The notes below the pieces were generated by a model. The model did not search any database, was not told the DNA's origin, and worked only from the letters and a program-made list of their open reading frames with translations. The position numbers and the translations under genes are program-made. From Megascapheus bottae (taxonomy: Eukaryota > Chordata > Mammalia > Rodentia > Geomyidae): 64,000 nucleotides of DNA. The stretch lies in the NCBI GenBank assembly GCA_024803745.1, contig JANJXV010000266.1:372001-436000 (forward strand), written 5' to 3'. Positions 49,766-62,715 of the stretch are shown piece by piece (positions within the stretch are counted from its first letter, which is position 1; every line of letters begins with the position of its first letter).

Positions 49766-52700
49766 ATGGTAGGAACTAATAAATATCTCTTAATCCTAAC
49801 TCTCAATATCAATGGACTTAACTCTCCAATTAAACGGCATAGGTTGTCTAGTTGGATCAAAAAGCAAGAGCCATCGTTCTGCTGACTTCGAGAGACACAT
49901 CTTACCCAAAAACAATCATCTTTTGAAAGTGAGAGGTTGGAATAAACTCTATCAAGCTAACTGCCCCCATAAACAGGCTAGAGTTGCCATCCTCATATCA
50001 GATACAATAGACTTCAAACTAAAATTAGTAAGAAAAGACAAAGAAGGTTACTACATACTACTAAAGGGATCTTTCCTCCCGGAAGACATAACAATCCTAA
50101 ATATTTACACACCCAATCCCGGACCTCCAAACTTCATCAAGCAAACTTTACTTACACTGAAACCATACATAGATCGAAACACAGTGATTGTTGGTGAGTT
50201 TAACACACCACTCTCACCTATGGACAGATCAACAAGGCAAAAACTCAACAGAGAAACCTTAGAACTGAACAACTATATAGACCAACTAGATCTAACAGAC
50301 ATCTGCAGAATATTCCACCCAGTAACACCACAGTATACGTTTTTCTCAGCAGCACATGGAACATTTTCCAAAATAGACCACATCTTAGGCCATAAAGCAA
50401 ACCTGGACAGATTCAGAAACACTGAAATTATTCCATGCACACTCTCAGACCATAAAGGCATCAAATTGGAGCTGAACACACATCTCCACCAAAGAAAACC
50501 CTGTAACTCATGGAGACTGAACCACACATTGTTGAATCAAAAACAATGGGTAATCGAAGAGATCAGAACAGATATCCAACTGTTTATGAAATTTAACGAT
50601 AAGGAGCACACAAATATCAACTCCTTAGGGACACAACAAAGGCAGTACTCAGAGGAAAATTTATAGCGTGGAGTGCCTACAACAGCAAGTTGGAAAAATG
50701 GCAAACCAACTAGTTAATGTCTCACCTTAACCTCCTGGAAAAAGAGCAACAAACCAACCCTAAACCCATTAGGAGAAAGCAAATTATTAAAATCAAAGCA
50801 GAATTAAATGATTTGGAATAAAAAAAAACTATAGAAAGAATCAACAAAACAAGGAGTTGGTTCTTGAAAGAATTAACAAAATTGACAAGCCCTTAGCAAA
50901 TCTTACCAAAAAAAGAAGAGAGCATATCGAAATAAACAAAATCGCAGATGAAAATGGTAATGTCACGACAGAAATTACCAAGATCCAGAATATCATGAGG
51001 GAATACTTCTCAAACCTTTACGCCAACAAATTTGAGAATCTAGAAGAAATGGATGAATTCCTAGACAATATTAACATACACACACTGAACCAAGAAGAGC
51101 TAACCCAACTCAACAGGCCTATTTCAAGCTCTGAAATAGAAATGGAAATTAGACAACTTCCACTTAAAAAGAGCCCAGGGCCAGATGGATTCACAGCTGA
51201 ATTCTATAAGGTCTTCAAAGCAGAGCTCACACCAATACTCCTCAAGCTCTTCAACGAAATTGAAAATGAAGGTTCTTTACTAAACTGATTCTGTGAAGCC
51301 AGCATATCCCTCATCCCCAAACCAGACAGAGATTCATCAAAGAAAGAGATCTATAGACCCATTTCTTTGATGAACATCGATGCAAACCTTCTCAACAAAA
51401 TACTGGCCAACCGTCTACAACAACTCATCAAAAAAAATATACACTATGATCAAACTGGATTCATCACAGGGAGGCAAAGCTGGTTCAACATACACAAATC
51501 AATTAATATAATTCAACACATCAACAGGAGCAGGGATAAAATCACATGATTGTCTCAATAGATGCGGAAAACGCATTTGACAAGATCCAAAACCCCTTTA
51601 TGTTAAAAGATGTGGAGAAACTAGGAATCCATGGAACATTTCTCAATGTAATAAAGGCTGTGTATGAGAAACCCACTGCTAGTATTATACTTAATGGTGA
51701 AAATCTAAAGCCATTCCCTCTAAAATCAGGAACGAGACAAGGATGCCCACTCTCTCCACTCCTTTTTAACATAGTACTAGAATTCCTAGGCAGTGCAATA
51801 TGGCAAGAAGCAAGCATAAAGGGGATCCAAGTAGGGAAAGAGGAAATAAAACTATCCCTCTTTGCAGATGACATGATTCTGTATTTAAAGAATCCTATAG
51901 ACTCTACTCCCAAGCTCCTTGAGCTGATTCAAAGCTTTGGAAGGGTAGCAGGCCATAAAATCAACCCTCACAAATCAACTGCCTTACTTTACGCCAATAC
52001 TGAGAGGAACGAGGCAATAATCAGGAAAGAAAATCCTTTCACAATAGCCTCAAAGAAAATAAAGTACCTAGCAATTAGCTTAACTAAGAATGTAAAGGAC
52101 CGTTTAGATGAAAACTTTAAAACCCTAAAAAAGGAAATTAAAGCAGAACTAAGGAAATGGAAAAACCTCCCATGCTCCTGGATTGGAAGAATCAACATTG
52201 TGAAAATGACAATCTTGCCAAGGGCTATCTACAAATTCAATGTAATACCCATCAACATCCCAATGTCATTCTTTAAAGACATAGAAGAGGCAATTCAAAA
52301 TTTCATATGGAATAATAAAAGACCCCGTATAGCAAAAACACTTCTTAGCAGAAAGAACAGCGCTGGAGGAATTTCAATTCCAAACTTAAGGCTCTATTAC
52401 AGAGCTATAATTCTCAAAACAGCTTGGTACTGGCACAAGAACAGGCCTGAAGTCCAATGGAGTAGAACTGCGGACCCAGATATTAAACCACAGACCTATG
52501 GCCACCTAATCTTTGACCAGGGAGCCAAAAAAATAGAATGGAAGAAAGATAGCCTCTTCAACAAGTTGTGCTGGCAGAACTGGTTAAACACCTGCAGAAA
52601 ACTAAAGTTGGATCCTTCTTTGTCCCCTTGCACTAGAATTAACTCCAAATGGATCAAAGACGTGGAGGTAAAAGCTGACAAACTGAAAAGTTTACAGGAA

Positions 52701-53609
52701 GGAATAGGAGATACACTAGGCCTCCTTGGTACAGGTCGAAACTTTCTTAATAAGGACCAAGAATCACAACAAATCAGAGAAAGGCTGGATAAGTGGGACT
52801 GCATTAAACTGCAGAGCTTTTGTATGGCAACGGATATAGCTAGTAAACTAATCAGGAAGCCTACAGAGTGGGAGAAGATCTTCACCACCCAAACAACGGA
52901 ACAAGGCCTCATATCTAAAATATATCAACAACTCAAAAAATTGAATCACTCCAAAACTAACCTCCAAAGTAACACCCATCCCATTACAAAATGGGCCAAA
53001 GACTTCAAGAGAGTCTTCTCTGAAGAAGAAACAAAAATGGCCTATAGACACATGAAGAAATGCTCAACATCTCTGGTCATAAAAGAAATGCAAATCAAAA
53101 CAAGTCTAAGATTCCACCTAACTCCAGTTAGAGTGGCCAGGATCAGGAAAACGAATGACAACAGATGCTGGAGGGGATGTGGTCAGGAGGGATCACTACT
53201 ACACTGTTGGTGGGAGTGCAAACTCGTTCAACCACTATGGAAAGCAGTGCGGCAGTGCCTCAAAACGCTAAACATACAACTCGCCTATGACCCAGCAATT
53301 CCAGTACTTGGCATTTACCCAACAATCCAGAAACAAGGGCATACTAAACCCACTAGCACAACAATGTTCATTGCAGCACTATTCACCATAGCATAGATAT
53401 GGAACCAACCCAGATGTCCCTCAGTTGATGAGTGGATCAACAAGTTGTGGTATTTGTACACAATGGAATTCTATGCTGCTGTCAGAAAGAATGACATCGC
53501 CCCATTTGTTAGGAAATGGAAAGACTTAGAACAAATCATATTAAGTGAAGTAAGCCAGACTCAAAGGAACTTAGGCTCAGTGGTTTCCCTCATTCGTCAT
53601 AATGATTAG
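49766..53609 (+). pseudogene. U7 L1 ORF2 pseudogene, RT frame cut at 616 codons
   Basis: Endonuclease frame 49812-50666 with GEFN, KIDHILG and FNDKEHT (the last shared with U8); fingers 50857-51288 and 51367-51549. The main frame 51546-53396 keeps [19 protein letters not shown] and the Cys-rich motif but ends at AAG to TAG (53394-53396), shared with U8. The final codon before the native TAG (53607-53609) is GAT rather than CAG. RVARIRK as in U4. Confidence 0.95.
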
Positions 53610-54027
53610 AAACCTTAGGCTCTACTAGCAGAGATTGGCAATAGAGCAAAAGGCCATATATAAGGCCATATAATGTGAAGCTAATTGAAAGGACCTCCAG
53701 GATATTGACACAAAAGCCATATAATGAATGATTGTTGTCCTTAATGTACTATGTTGTCTCTCATCTCGCTTGCTGTCCCTTGGTTATCCCATATTGGTAT
53801 AGTATCTCACTTTGTTATCTGATATATTGAATTTATTTGTATTTGGATATTTGAAATTTGATAGGGAAGGGGGGAAAACCAAGACGGGTGGGGGGTGTGG
53901 GGTTGGAGGGAAATGGGTACCAAGACATGTGAAAGGGTATCAATGTATGTGAATTAATGCACCTTCTATCTGGCAAATATCATCTAACCCTTTTACTAAT
54001 TACAATAAAAAAATGAAAAAAAAGAAA
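53610..54027 (+). mobile_element. U7 L1 3' UTR and A-rich tail
   Basis: CCTTAGGCTC replaces CCTTGGGCTC near 53618, and the G-tract has both six-G runs; both features are shared with U8. Confidence 0.88.
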
Positions 54028-54652
54028 GTTGTAGTGTGTGGGGAGGATGATGGGGTCAAATACATTTCTTCTTAGAAATTTACCTCATCTGGTTGCCCTG
54101 GATTTTCCTGGCCTTCTTCTTAGAGAAAGTTCTGTTATACTGGATTTGTGGCTTGGCAATGATCTAGCATGTACATTTCGAGTAATACATCCACAACTTC
54201 CATGCCTGAGACTCGAGTTTCCTGACCTTTGGCAACAGCACAGCAACATCTTTCTTCCTCCTGAGCCACAGGCCAAGTGAGCTGGCTTGAGCTGGTTGTT
54301 AGTTACAGTGGCTTGGTTACCAGGGTTCCATATTCTGTTCCATTGTGAGGGAGGCAGGGTCACCTTTCAGGGCCCAATGACCAAAGATCCTTGCTCACAA
54401 AAGACCTCACCAAAGACATACTGGAGGCTGAATCTCTCCTCCAGTCTCACAATATACGTGTGGATGTAGTATACAGCACACCTTATTTGTCCAATCCCAA
54501 TGTCTTCCACTAGGCCCAACTACCAGTCTGGTCTCAGGCTCAAGGAGCCTTTCTTAGGTAAGATCCAAACTTAAGGGTCAATATTGCCCTCATCCTTTAC
54601 AAAACATTTGCTTCACAGTGCCTTCTCTGCCTGCATTTGGCCCCTTGTCGAA
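54028..54652. other. U8 spacer left block, unrecognised
   Basis: ACATTTCGAGTAATAC replaces ACATCTTCGAGTAAGAC near 54175 (one base lost, one changed), shared with U9. The shift fuses two short frames into longer spurious ones. No gene seen. Confidence 0.6.
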
Positions 54653-54849
54653 TTTTTTTTTGTTTTTGCTAGTCTTGGGACTTGACCTCAGAGTGTGAAC
54701 ATTGTTCTTGGGCTTTCTTTAGGCTTTAGCTGTCCCACCGAGCCACAGCACCGCTTGCAGCGTTTTCTATGTATGTGGTAATGAGGAATCAAACCTGAGG
54801 CTTACTGCTTGGTAGCCAAGGACTCTCCCACTAGGTCAAACACACAGGG
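54653..54849 (-). mobile_element. U8 antisense IDL-Geo-type SINE
   Basis: No difference from U6 and U7 seen by eye. Confidence 0.72.
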
Positions 54850-55087
54850 CATCTTGCACATATTTTTGACGTCAATCTACTAGGATATTATTAGGTTTCT
54901 GTATCCTAATCAATTTTTTCCTGATGATTAGCTTTGCTGTCATGTGTAAAAAATGCAAGAGGGAAAAACACAGAAGAATTAGTGAAATTAAAAAAAAGCA
55001 TTAGACACAGTTAAGTGTTCATTCTTTGTAGGAGAAAGGATATTTGGATATGATGATGATGATGATGACTTTATAATTACTATGTCA

Positions 55088-55293
55088 CGGTTGAGAGTTT
55101 GGCATAGTGGTAGAGTGCTTGCCTAGCATCCATGAAGATCTGGGTTTGATTGCTCAGTACCACATAGATAGAAAATCTAGATGTGGCACTGTGGCTCAAG
55201 TGTCAGAGGGCTAGTCTTGAGAAAACCCGAGGACAGTGCTCAGGCCCTGAATTCAAGCCCCAAGACTGGCAGAAAGATAAAAGAAAATAAAAA
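55088..55293 (+). mobile_element. U8 sense IDL-Geo-type SINE
   Basis: Same as U6 and U7, including AAGTGTCAGAG. Confidence 0.8.
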
Positions 55294-55956
55294 TGCTTTT
55301 TACGAGCTAATTCACTCACAGCATTTGCTTCTGAAATCTTCGCTTCTGCATCTTGTGAAATACCCCTTTCCCTCAACGTAGACAAGAAAAACAGATCCAT
55401 CCCATGGTCCACTGTGAGGCCACTGGTTGGGCTAAGAGCTAGTCGTGCAGCAACACATAAGTTTTATTCTAATACTTTCCAAACTTTGTACTCAAATATG
55501 CTACCTACTTACCAACTTATGTCAGTTATCCTTATGCTATAACTTTTCTTCATTACTACAATATTCTTACACTCCTACGTTAATCCTCTTGCACCTCCCC
55601 TGACCTCTCTCATTCTTTTTTTCTATCTCTGGACCTCTGCTCGTCTTTCAACCCTTATACTGCACGGATCTACACTTGATGGCTGTTGAGCAATATTGTA
55701 TATGTAGGTGGTTAATTATTCTCTAGGCTCAGAGGGACTTAAAGACAGTAGAGATTGGATTGAGAGGCTTATTGTTTTGGGTATAAATCGCTTATCAGTG
55801 GTTGTATTAGGCTGGTCTGTAAGTGCACAAAAAGAAAGAGTGATAATACCAATCAAAACTTGTGAACATCTAGTGTCTGCCAGCTACAGAGGTCTAGGTT
55901 GGTTATATCTGAAAAACTATAATCGTATTTAGTAGTAATCTTGCTCCCATTTTCAA
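55294..55956 (+). other. U8 leader before L1 ORF1
   Basis: Same as U6; lacks the two private U7 changes. No gene supported. Confidence 0.55.
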
Positions 55957-57140
55957 ATGGGCAGAACAAGAAACTCAAGAAAAATGTCAAATCAAGAAAC
56001 AACATCCCCCACCCAATGTAAACAGACAATGGAACAGTCACTGGCAAACCTAGAGGAGAGTCTTCCAATTGCTACACAAATGAAATTGATAAACATCATT
56101 AATGAAAAATGTGAAAATATAAAGAAAGAGATAATGGAGGAAGCCATACCTGAACAAGAGGAAAGCAAAAACAAGGTGATAAGTGAAAAAGAAGAAGCCA
56201 TAAAGGAGGCCATAATAAAGGTTTTTCAAAGAAAGATGGATGAATTCAAAGAATCCACAAATAAAAACGTGACCAAACTCCAGCAAATGTCCAAAGAAAA
56301 TAAAGCTACTGAGCTAACCACTCAAAAGTAAATCAAGGAGATAAAGAAATCCATACATGATCTAAAACAAGGGATGCAAGGCATCAAAAGTGAGCAATTA
56401 GAAGCAAGGGAGATGAAAAATAAAGTAGATAGCTTTGATAGCAGGTTAGACATTGCAGAGGAGAGAATTTCCGTGGCTGAAGATAATTTGGGAATTATAA
56501 AGAACAGAAAATGAGTCAATCCAAATCTAGGAAATATGAGAGAGCGCTTCAGGAGGTCCAAGATACAATTAGGAAGCCTAATTTAAGGCTAGTTGGTACT
56601 GAGGAGGGCATGGAGAAAGAGGTCAATGGTATTGGAAATATACTTCAGGGAATCATCTCAGAGAATTTCCCAAATATCCAGAAGGGCAGGCCCATCCAGA
56701 TACGAGAAGCTTGTAGAACCCCAAACAGACCTGACCAGAAAAGAACATCCCACCGCCACATTGTGATCCGAACTGGATCAATAGAAACGAAAGGAAAGAT
56801 CCTAAAGGCAGCCAGGGAAAAGGGATCAGTAACCTACAAAGGCAAACCAATCAGAATAACCCCAGATTTCTCAGCAGAGACCATGCAAGCACGAAGTGAC
56901 TGGAAGCATATATGTCATGCCCTTATATCAAATAACTACCAACCAAGAATACTGTAGCCAGCTAAGCTCTCATTCATAACTGTGGGAAAAACAAAAACAT
57001 TCCATTCCAGGGAAAAGCTGCAACAATATGTCGAAACAAAACCAACACTACAGAGAATTCTCAAAGATGCTCTATACATAGAAAACCAAAATAAATGCAA
57101 TATAGGGAAAGAAAAGGCACCTAAACAGCATACCATCTAA
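55957..57140 (+). pseudogene. U8 L1 ORF1 pseudogene with extra stop
   Basis: TAA at 56329-56331 as in U6 and U7, central overlap at 56511, TAG 56955-56957, native stop TAA 57138-57140. One private replacement, TQMKLIN for TQMQLIN. Confidence 0.93.
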
Positions 57141-57188
57141 GGACCACAAGAACTGTCAAGACACAGGCCCTACTAAAAGCTTTTAAAA

Positions 57189-60100
57189 ATGGTAGGAACT
57201 AATAAATATCTCTTAATCCTAACTCTCAATATCAATGGACTTAACTCTCCAATTAAACGGCATAGGTTGTCTAGTTGGATCAAAAAGCAAGAGCCATCGT
57301 TCTGCTGACTTCGAGAGACACATCTTACCCAAAAACAATCATCTTTTGAAAGTGAGAGGTTGGAATAAACTCTATCAAGCTAACTGCCCCCATAAACAGG
57401 CTAGAGTTGCCATCCTCATATCAGATACAATAGACTTCAAACTAAAATTAGTAAGAAAAGACAAAGAAGGTTACTACATACTACTAAAGGGATCTTTCCT
57501 CCCGGAAGACATAACAATCCTAAATATTTACACACCCAATCCCGGACCTCCAAACTTCATCAAGCAAACTTTACTTACACTGAAACCATACATAGATCGA
57601 AACACAGTGATTGTTGGTGAGTTTAACACACCACTCTCACCTATGGACAGATCAACAAGGCAAAAACTCAACAGAGAAACCTTAGAACTGAACAACTATA
57701 TAGACCAACTAGATCTAACAGACATCTGCAGAATATTCCACCCAGTAACACCACAGTATACGTTTTTCTCAGCAGCACATGGAACATTTTCCAAAATAGA
57801 CCACATCTTAGGCCATAAAGCAAACCTGGACAGATTCAGAAACACTGAAATTATTCCATGCACACTCTCAGACCATAAAGGCATCAAATTGGAGCTGAAC
57901 ACACATCTCCACCAAAGAAAACCCTGTAACTCATGGAGACTGAACCACACATTGTTGAATCAAAAACAATGGGTAATCGAAGAGATCAGAACAGATATCC
58001 AACTGTTTATGAAATTTAACGATAAGGAGCACACAAATATCAACTCCTTAGGGACACAACAAAGGCAGTACTCAGAGGAAAATTTATAGCGTGGAGTGCC
58101 TACAACAGCAAGTTGGAAAAATGGCAAACCAACTAGTTAATGTCTCACCTTAACCTCCTGGAAAAAGAGCAACAAACCAACCCTAAACCCATTAGGAGAA
58201 AGCAAATTATTAAAATCAAAGCAGAATTAAATGATTTGGAATAAAAAAAAACTATAGAAAGAATCAACAAAACAAGGAGTTGGTTCTTGAAAGAATTAAC
58301 AAAATTGACAAGCCCTTAGCAAATCTTACCAAAAAAAGAAGAGAGCATATCGAAATAAACAAAATCGCAGATGAAAATGGTAATGTCACGACAGAAATTA
58401 CCAAGATCCAGAATATCATGAGGGAATACTTCTCAAACCTTTACGCCAACAAATTTGAGAATCTAGAAGAAATGGATGAATTCCTAGACAATATTAACAT
58501 ACACACACTGAACCAAGAAGAGCTAACCCAACTCAACAGGCCTATTTCAAGCTCTGAAATAGAAATGGAAATTAGACAACTTCCACTTAAAAAGAGCCCA
58601 GGGCCAGATGGATTCACAGCTGAATTCTATAAGGTCTTCAAAGCAGAGCTCACACCAATACTCCTCAAGCTCTTCAACGAAATTGAAAATGAAGGTTCTT
58701 TACTAAACTGATTCTGTGAAGCCAGCATATCCCTCATCCCCAAACCAGACAGAGATTCATCAAAGAAAGAGATCTATAGACCCATTTCTTTGATGAACAT
58801 CGATGCAAACCTTCTCAACAAAATACTGGCCAACCGTCTACAACAACTCATCAAAAAAAATATACACTATGATCAAACTGGATTCATCACAGGGAGGCAA
58901 AGCTGGTTCAACATACACAAATCAATTAATATAATTCAACACATCAACAGGAGCAGGGATAAAATCACATGATTGTCTCAATAGATGCGGAAAACGCATT
59001 TGACAAGATCCAAAACCCCTTTATGTTAAAAGATGTGGAGAAACTAGGAATCCATGGAACATTTCTCAATGTAATAAAGGCTGTGTATGAGAAACCCACT
59101 GCTAGTATTATACTTAATGGTGAAAATCTAAAGCCATTCCCTCTAAAATCAGGAACGAGACAAGGATGCCCACTCTCTCCACTCCTTTTTAACATAGTAC
59201 TAGAATTCCTAGGCAGTGCAATATGGCAAGAAGCAAGCATAAAGGGGATCCAAGTAGGGAAAGAGGAAATAAAACTATCCCTCTTTGCAGATGACATGAT
59301 TCTGTATTTAAAGAATCCTATAGACTCTACTCCCAAGCTCCTTGAGCTGATTCAAAGCTTTGGAAGGGTAGCAGGCCATAAAATCAACCCTCACAAATCA
59401 ACTGCCTTACTTTACGCCAATACTGAGAGGAACGAGGCAATAATCAGGAAAGAAAATCCTTTCACAATAGCCTCAAAGAAAATAAAGTACCTAGCAATTA
59501 GCTTAACTAAGAATGTAAAGGACCGTTTAGATGAAAACTTTAAAACCCTAAAAAAGGAAATTAAAGCAGAACTAAGGAAATGGAAAAACCTCCCATGCTC
59601 CTGGATTGGAAGAATCAACATTGTGAAAATGACAATCTTGCCAAGGGCTATCTACAAATTCAATGTAATACCCATCAACATCCCAATGTCATTCTTTAAA
59701 GACATAGAAGAGGCAATTCAAAATTTCATATGGAATAATAAAAGACCCCGTATAGCAAAAACACTTCTTAGCAGAAAGAACAGCGCTGGAGGAATTTCAA
59801 TTCCAAACTTAAGGCTCTATTACAGAGCTATAATTCTCAAAACAGCTTGGTACTGGCACAAGAACAGGCCTGAAGTCCAATGGAGTAGAACTGCGGACCC
59901 AGATATTAAACCACAGACCTATGGCCACCTAATCTTTGACCAGGGAGCCAAAAAAATAGAATGGAAGAAAGATAGCCTCTTCAACAAGTTGTGCTGGCAG
60001 AACTGGTTAAACACGTGCAGAAAACTAAAGTTGGATCCTTCTTTGTCCCCTTGCACTAGAATTAACTCCAAATGGATCAAAGACGTGGAGGTAAAAGCTG

Positions 60101-61032
60101 ACAAACTGAAAAGTTTACAGGAAGGAATAGGAGATACACTAGGCCTCCTTGGTACAGGTCGAAACTTTCTTAATAAGGACCAAGAATCACAACAAATCAG
60201 AGAAAGGCTGGATAAGTGGGACTGCATTAAACTGCAGAGCTTTTGTATGGCAACGGATATAGCTAGTAAACTAATCAGGAAGCCTACAGAGTGGGAGAAG
60301 ATCTTCACCACCCAAACAACGGAACAAGGCCTCATATCTAAAATATATCAACAACTCAAAAAATTGAATCACTCCAAAACTAACCTCCAAAGTAACACCC
60401 ATCCCATTACAAAATGGGCCAAAGACTTCAAGAGAGTCTTCTCTGAAGAAGAAACAAAAATGGCCTATAGACACATGAAGAAATGCTCAACATCTCTGGT
60501 CATAAAAGAAATGCAAATCAAAACAAGTCTAAGATTCCACCTAACTCCAGTTAGAATGGCCAGGATCAGGAAAACGAATGACAACAGATGCTGGAGGGGA
60601 TGTGGTCAGGAGGGATCACTACTACACTGTTGGTGGGAGTGCAAACTCGTTCAACCACTATGGAAAGCAGTGCGGCAGTGCCTCAAAACGCTAAACATAC
60701 AACTCGCCTATGACCCAGCAATTCCAGTACTTGGCATTTACCCAACAATCCAGAAACAAGGGCATACTAAACCCACTAGCACAACAATGTTCATTGCAGC
60801 ACTATTCACCATAGCATAGATATGGAACCAACCCAGATGTCCCTCAGTTGATGAGTGGATCAACAAGTTGTGGTATTTGTACACAATGGAATTCTATGCT
60901 GCTGTCAGAAAGAATGACATCGCCCCATTTGTTAGGAAATGGAAAGACTTAGAACAAATCATATTAAGTGAAGTAAGCCAGACTCAAAGGAACTTAGGCT
61001 CAGTGGTTTCCCTCATTCGTCATAATGATTAG
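57189..61032 (+). pseudogene. U8 L1 ORF2 pseudogene, RT frame cut at 616 codons
   Basis: Endonuclease frame 57235-58089; fingers 58280-58711 and 58790-58972; main frame 58969-60819 ending at the TAG shared with U7. It differs from U7 by RMARIRK and by ACACGTGCAG near 60013 (also in U4). Native TAG 61030-61032 follows GAT. Motif A is AENAFDKI, motif C FADD, endonuclease GEFN. Confidence 0.95.
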
Positions 61033-61450
61033 AAACCTTAGGCTCTACTAGCAGAGATTGGCAATAGAGCAAAAGGCCATATATAAGGCCATATAATGTG
61101 AAGCTAATTGAAAGGACCTCCAGGATATTGACACAAAAGCCATATAATGAATGATTGTTGTCCTTAATGTACTATGTTGTCTCTCATCTCGCTTGCTGTC
61201 CCTTGGTTATCCCATATTGGTATAGTATCTCACTTTGTTATCTGATATATTGAATTTATTTGTATTTGGATATTTGAAATTTGATAGGGAAGGGGGGAAA
61301 ACCAAGACGGGTGGGGGGTGTGGGGTTGGAGGGAAATGGGTACCAAGACATGTGAAAGGGTATCAATGTATGTGAATTAATGCACCTTCTATCTGGCAAA
61401 TATCATCTAACCCTTTTACTAATTACAATAAAAAAATGAAAAAAAAGAAA
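61033..61450 (+). mobile_element. U8 L1 3' UTR and A-rich tail
   Basis: No difference from U7 seen by eye, including CCTTAGGCTC and the two six-G runs. Confidence 0.88.
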
Positions 61451-62075
61451 GTTGTAGTGTGTGGGGAGGATGATGGGGTCAAATACATTTCTTCTTAGAA
61501 ATTTACCTCATCTGGTTGCCCTGGATTTTCCTGGCCTTCTTCTTAGAGAAAGTTCTGTTATACTGGATTTGTGGCTTGGCAATGATCTAGCATGTACATT
61601 TCGAGTAATACATCCACAACTTCCATGCCTGAGACTCGAGTTTCCTGACCTTTGGCAACAGCACAGCAACATCTTTCTTCCTCCTGAGCCACAGGCCAAG
61701 TGAGCTGGCTTGAGCTGGTTGTTAGTTACAGTGGCTTGGTTACCAGGGTTCCATATTCTGTTCCATTGTGAGGGAGGCAGGGTCACCTTTCAGGGCCCAA
61801 TGACCAAAGATCCTTGCTCACAAAAGACCTCACCAAAGACATACTGGAGGCTGAATCTCTCCTCCAGTCTCACAATATACGTGTGGATGTAGTATACAGC
61901 ACACCTTATTTGTCCAATCCCAATGTCTTCCACTAGGCCCAACTACCAGTCTGGTCTCAGGCTCAAGGAGCCTTTCTTAGGTAAGATCCAAACTTAAGGG
62001 TCAATATTGCCCTCATCCTTTACAAAACATTTGCTTCACAGTGCCTTCTCTGCCTGCATTTTGCCCCTTGTCGAA
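61451..62075. other. U9 spacer left block, unrecognised
   Basis: Shares the ACATTTCGAGTAATAC variant with U8 but has GCATTTTGCCCC like U1-U3 at its right end. No gene seen. Confidence 0.6.
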
Positions 62076-62271
62076 TTTTTTTTGTTTTTGCTAGTCTTGG
62101 GACTTGACCTCAGAGTGTGAACATTGTTCTTGGGCTTTCTTTAGGCTTTAGCTGTCCCACCGAGCCACAGCACCGCTTGCAGCGTTTTCTATGTATGTGG
62201 TAATGAGGAATCAAACCTGAGGCTTACTGCTTGGTAGCCAAGGACTCTCCCACTAGGTCAAACACACAGGG
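62076..62271 (-). mobile_element. U9 antisense IDL-Geo-type SINE
   Basis: Same diagnostic bases as U4-U8, with a shorter T-run. Confidence 0.72.
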
Positions 62272-62509
62272 CATCTTGCACATATTTTTGACGTCAATCT
62301 ACTAGGATATTATTAGGTTTCTGTATCCTAATCAATTTTTTCCTGATGATTAGCTTTGCTGTCATGTGTAAAAAATGCAAGAGGGAAAAACACAGAAGAA
62401 TTAGTGAAATTAAAAAAAAGCATTAGACACAGTTAAGTGTTCATTCTTTGTAGGAGAAAGGATATTTGGATATGATGATGATGATGATGACTTTATAATT
62501 ACTATGTCA

Positions 62510-62715
62510 CGGTTGAGAGTTTGGCATACTTGTAGAGTGCTTGCCTAGCATCCATGAAGATCTGGGTTTGATTGCTCAGTACCACATAGATAGAAAATCT
62601 AGATGTGGCACTGTGGCTCAAGTGGCAGAGGGCTAGACTTGAGAAAACCCGAGGACAGTGCTCAGGCCCTGAATTCAAGCCCCAAGACTGGCAGAAAGAT
62701 AAAAGAAAATAAAAA
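62510..62715 (+). mobile_element. U9 sense IDL-Geo-type SINE
   Basis: Private GGCATACTTGTAGAG for GGCATAGTGGTAGAG damages the A box; the right monomer has the CTAGACTTG of U1-U3. Confidence 0.8.

Larger units (their letters stand above)
46604..54027 (+). repeat. U7: complete tandem unit
   Basis: 7424 bp. Its first two thirds match U6; its ORF2 3' end and 3' UTR match U8. The U6-like to U8-like switch lies within the ORF2 region. Confidence 0.98.
54028..61450 (+). repeat. U8: complete tandem unit
   Basis: 7423 bp and nearly identical to U7 from ORF2 onward. Its left spacer block shares a small deletion with U9 only, so the recently copied segment runs across the boundary I chose. Confidence 0.98.

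Noticed and set aside
54038..54280. 80-codon frame unique to U8 and U9 spacers
   Set aside because: Created by the one-base deletion shared by U8 and U9; the opposite strand gains a longer frame at the same place, so both are accidental.
46604..61450. Assembly duplication of one unit as U7 and U8
   Set aside because: U7 and U8 differ at several sites (GTGGCC/ATGGCC, CACCTG/CACGTG, the U7 leader changes, TQMK in U8), so they are probably distinct copies, although read-level confirmation is still needed.
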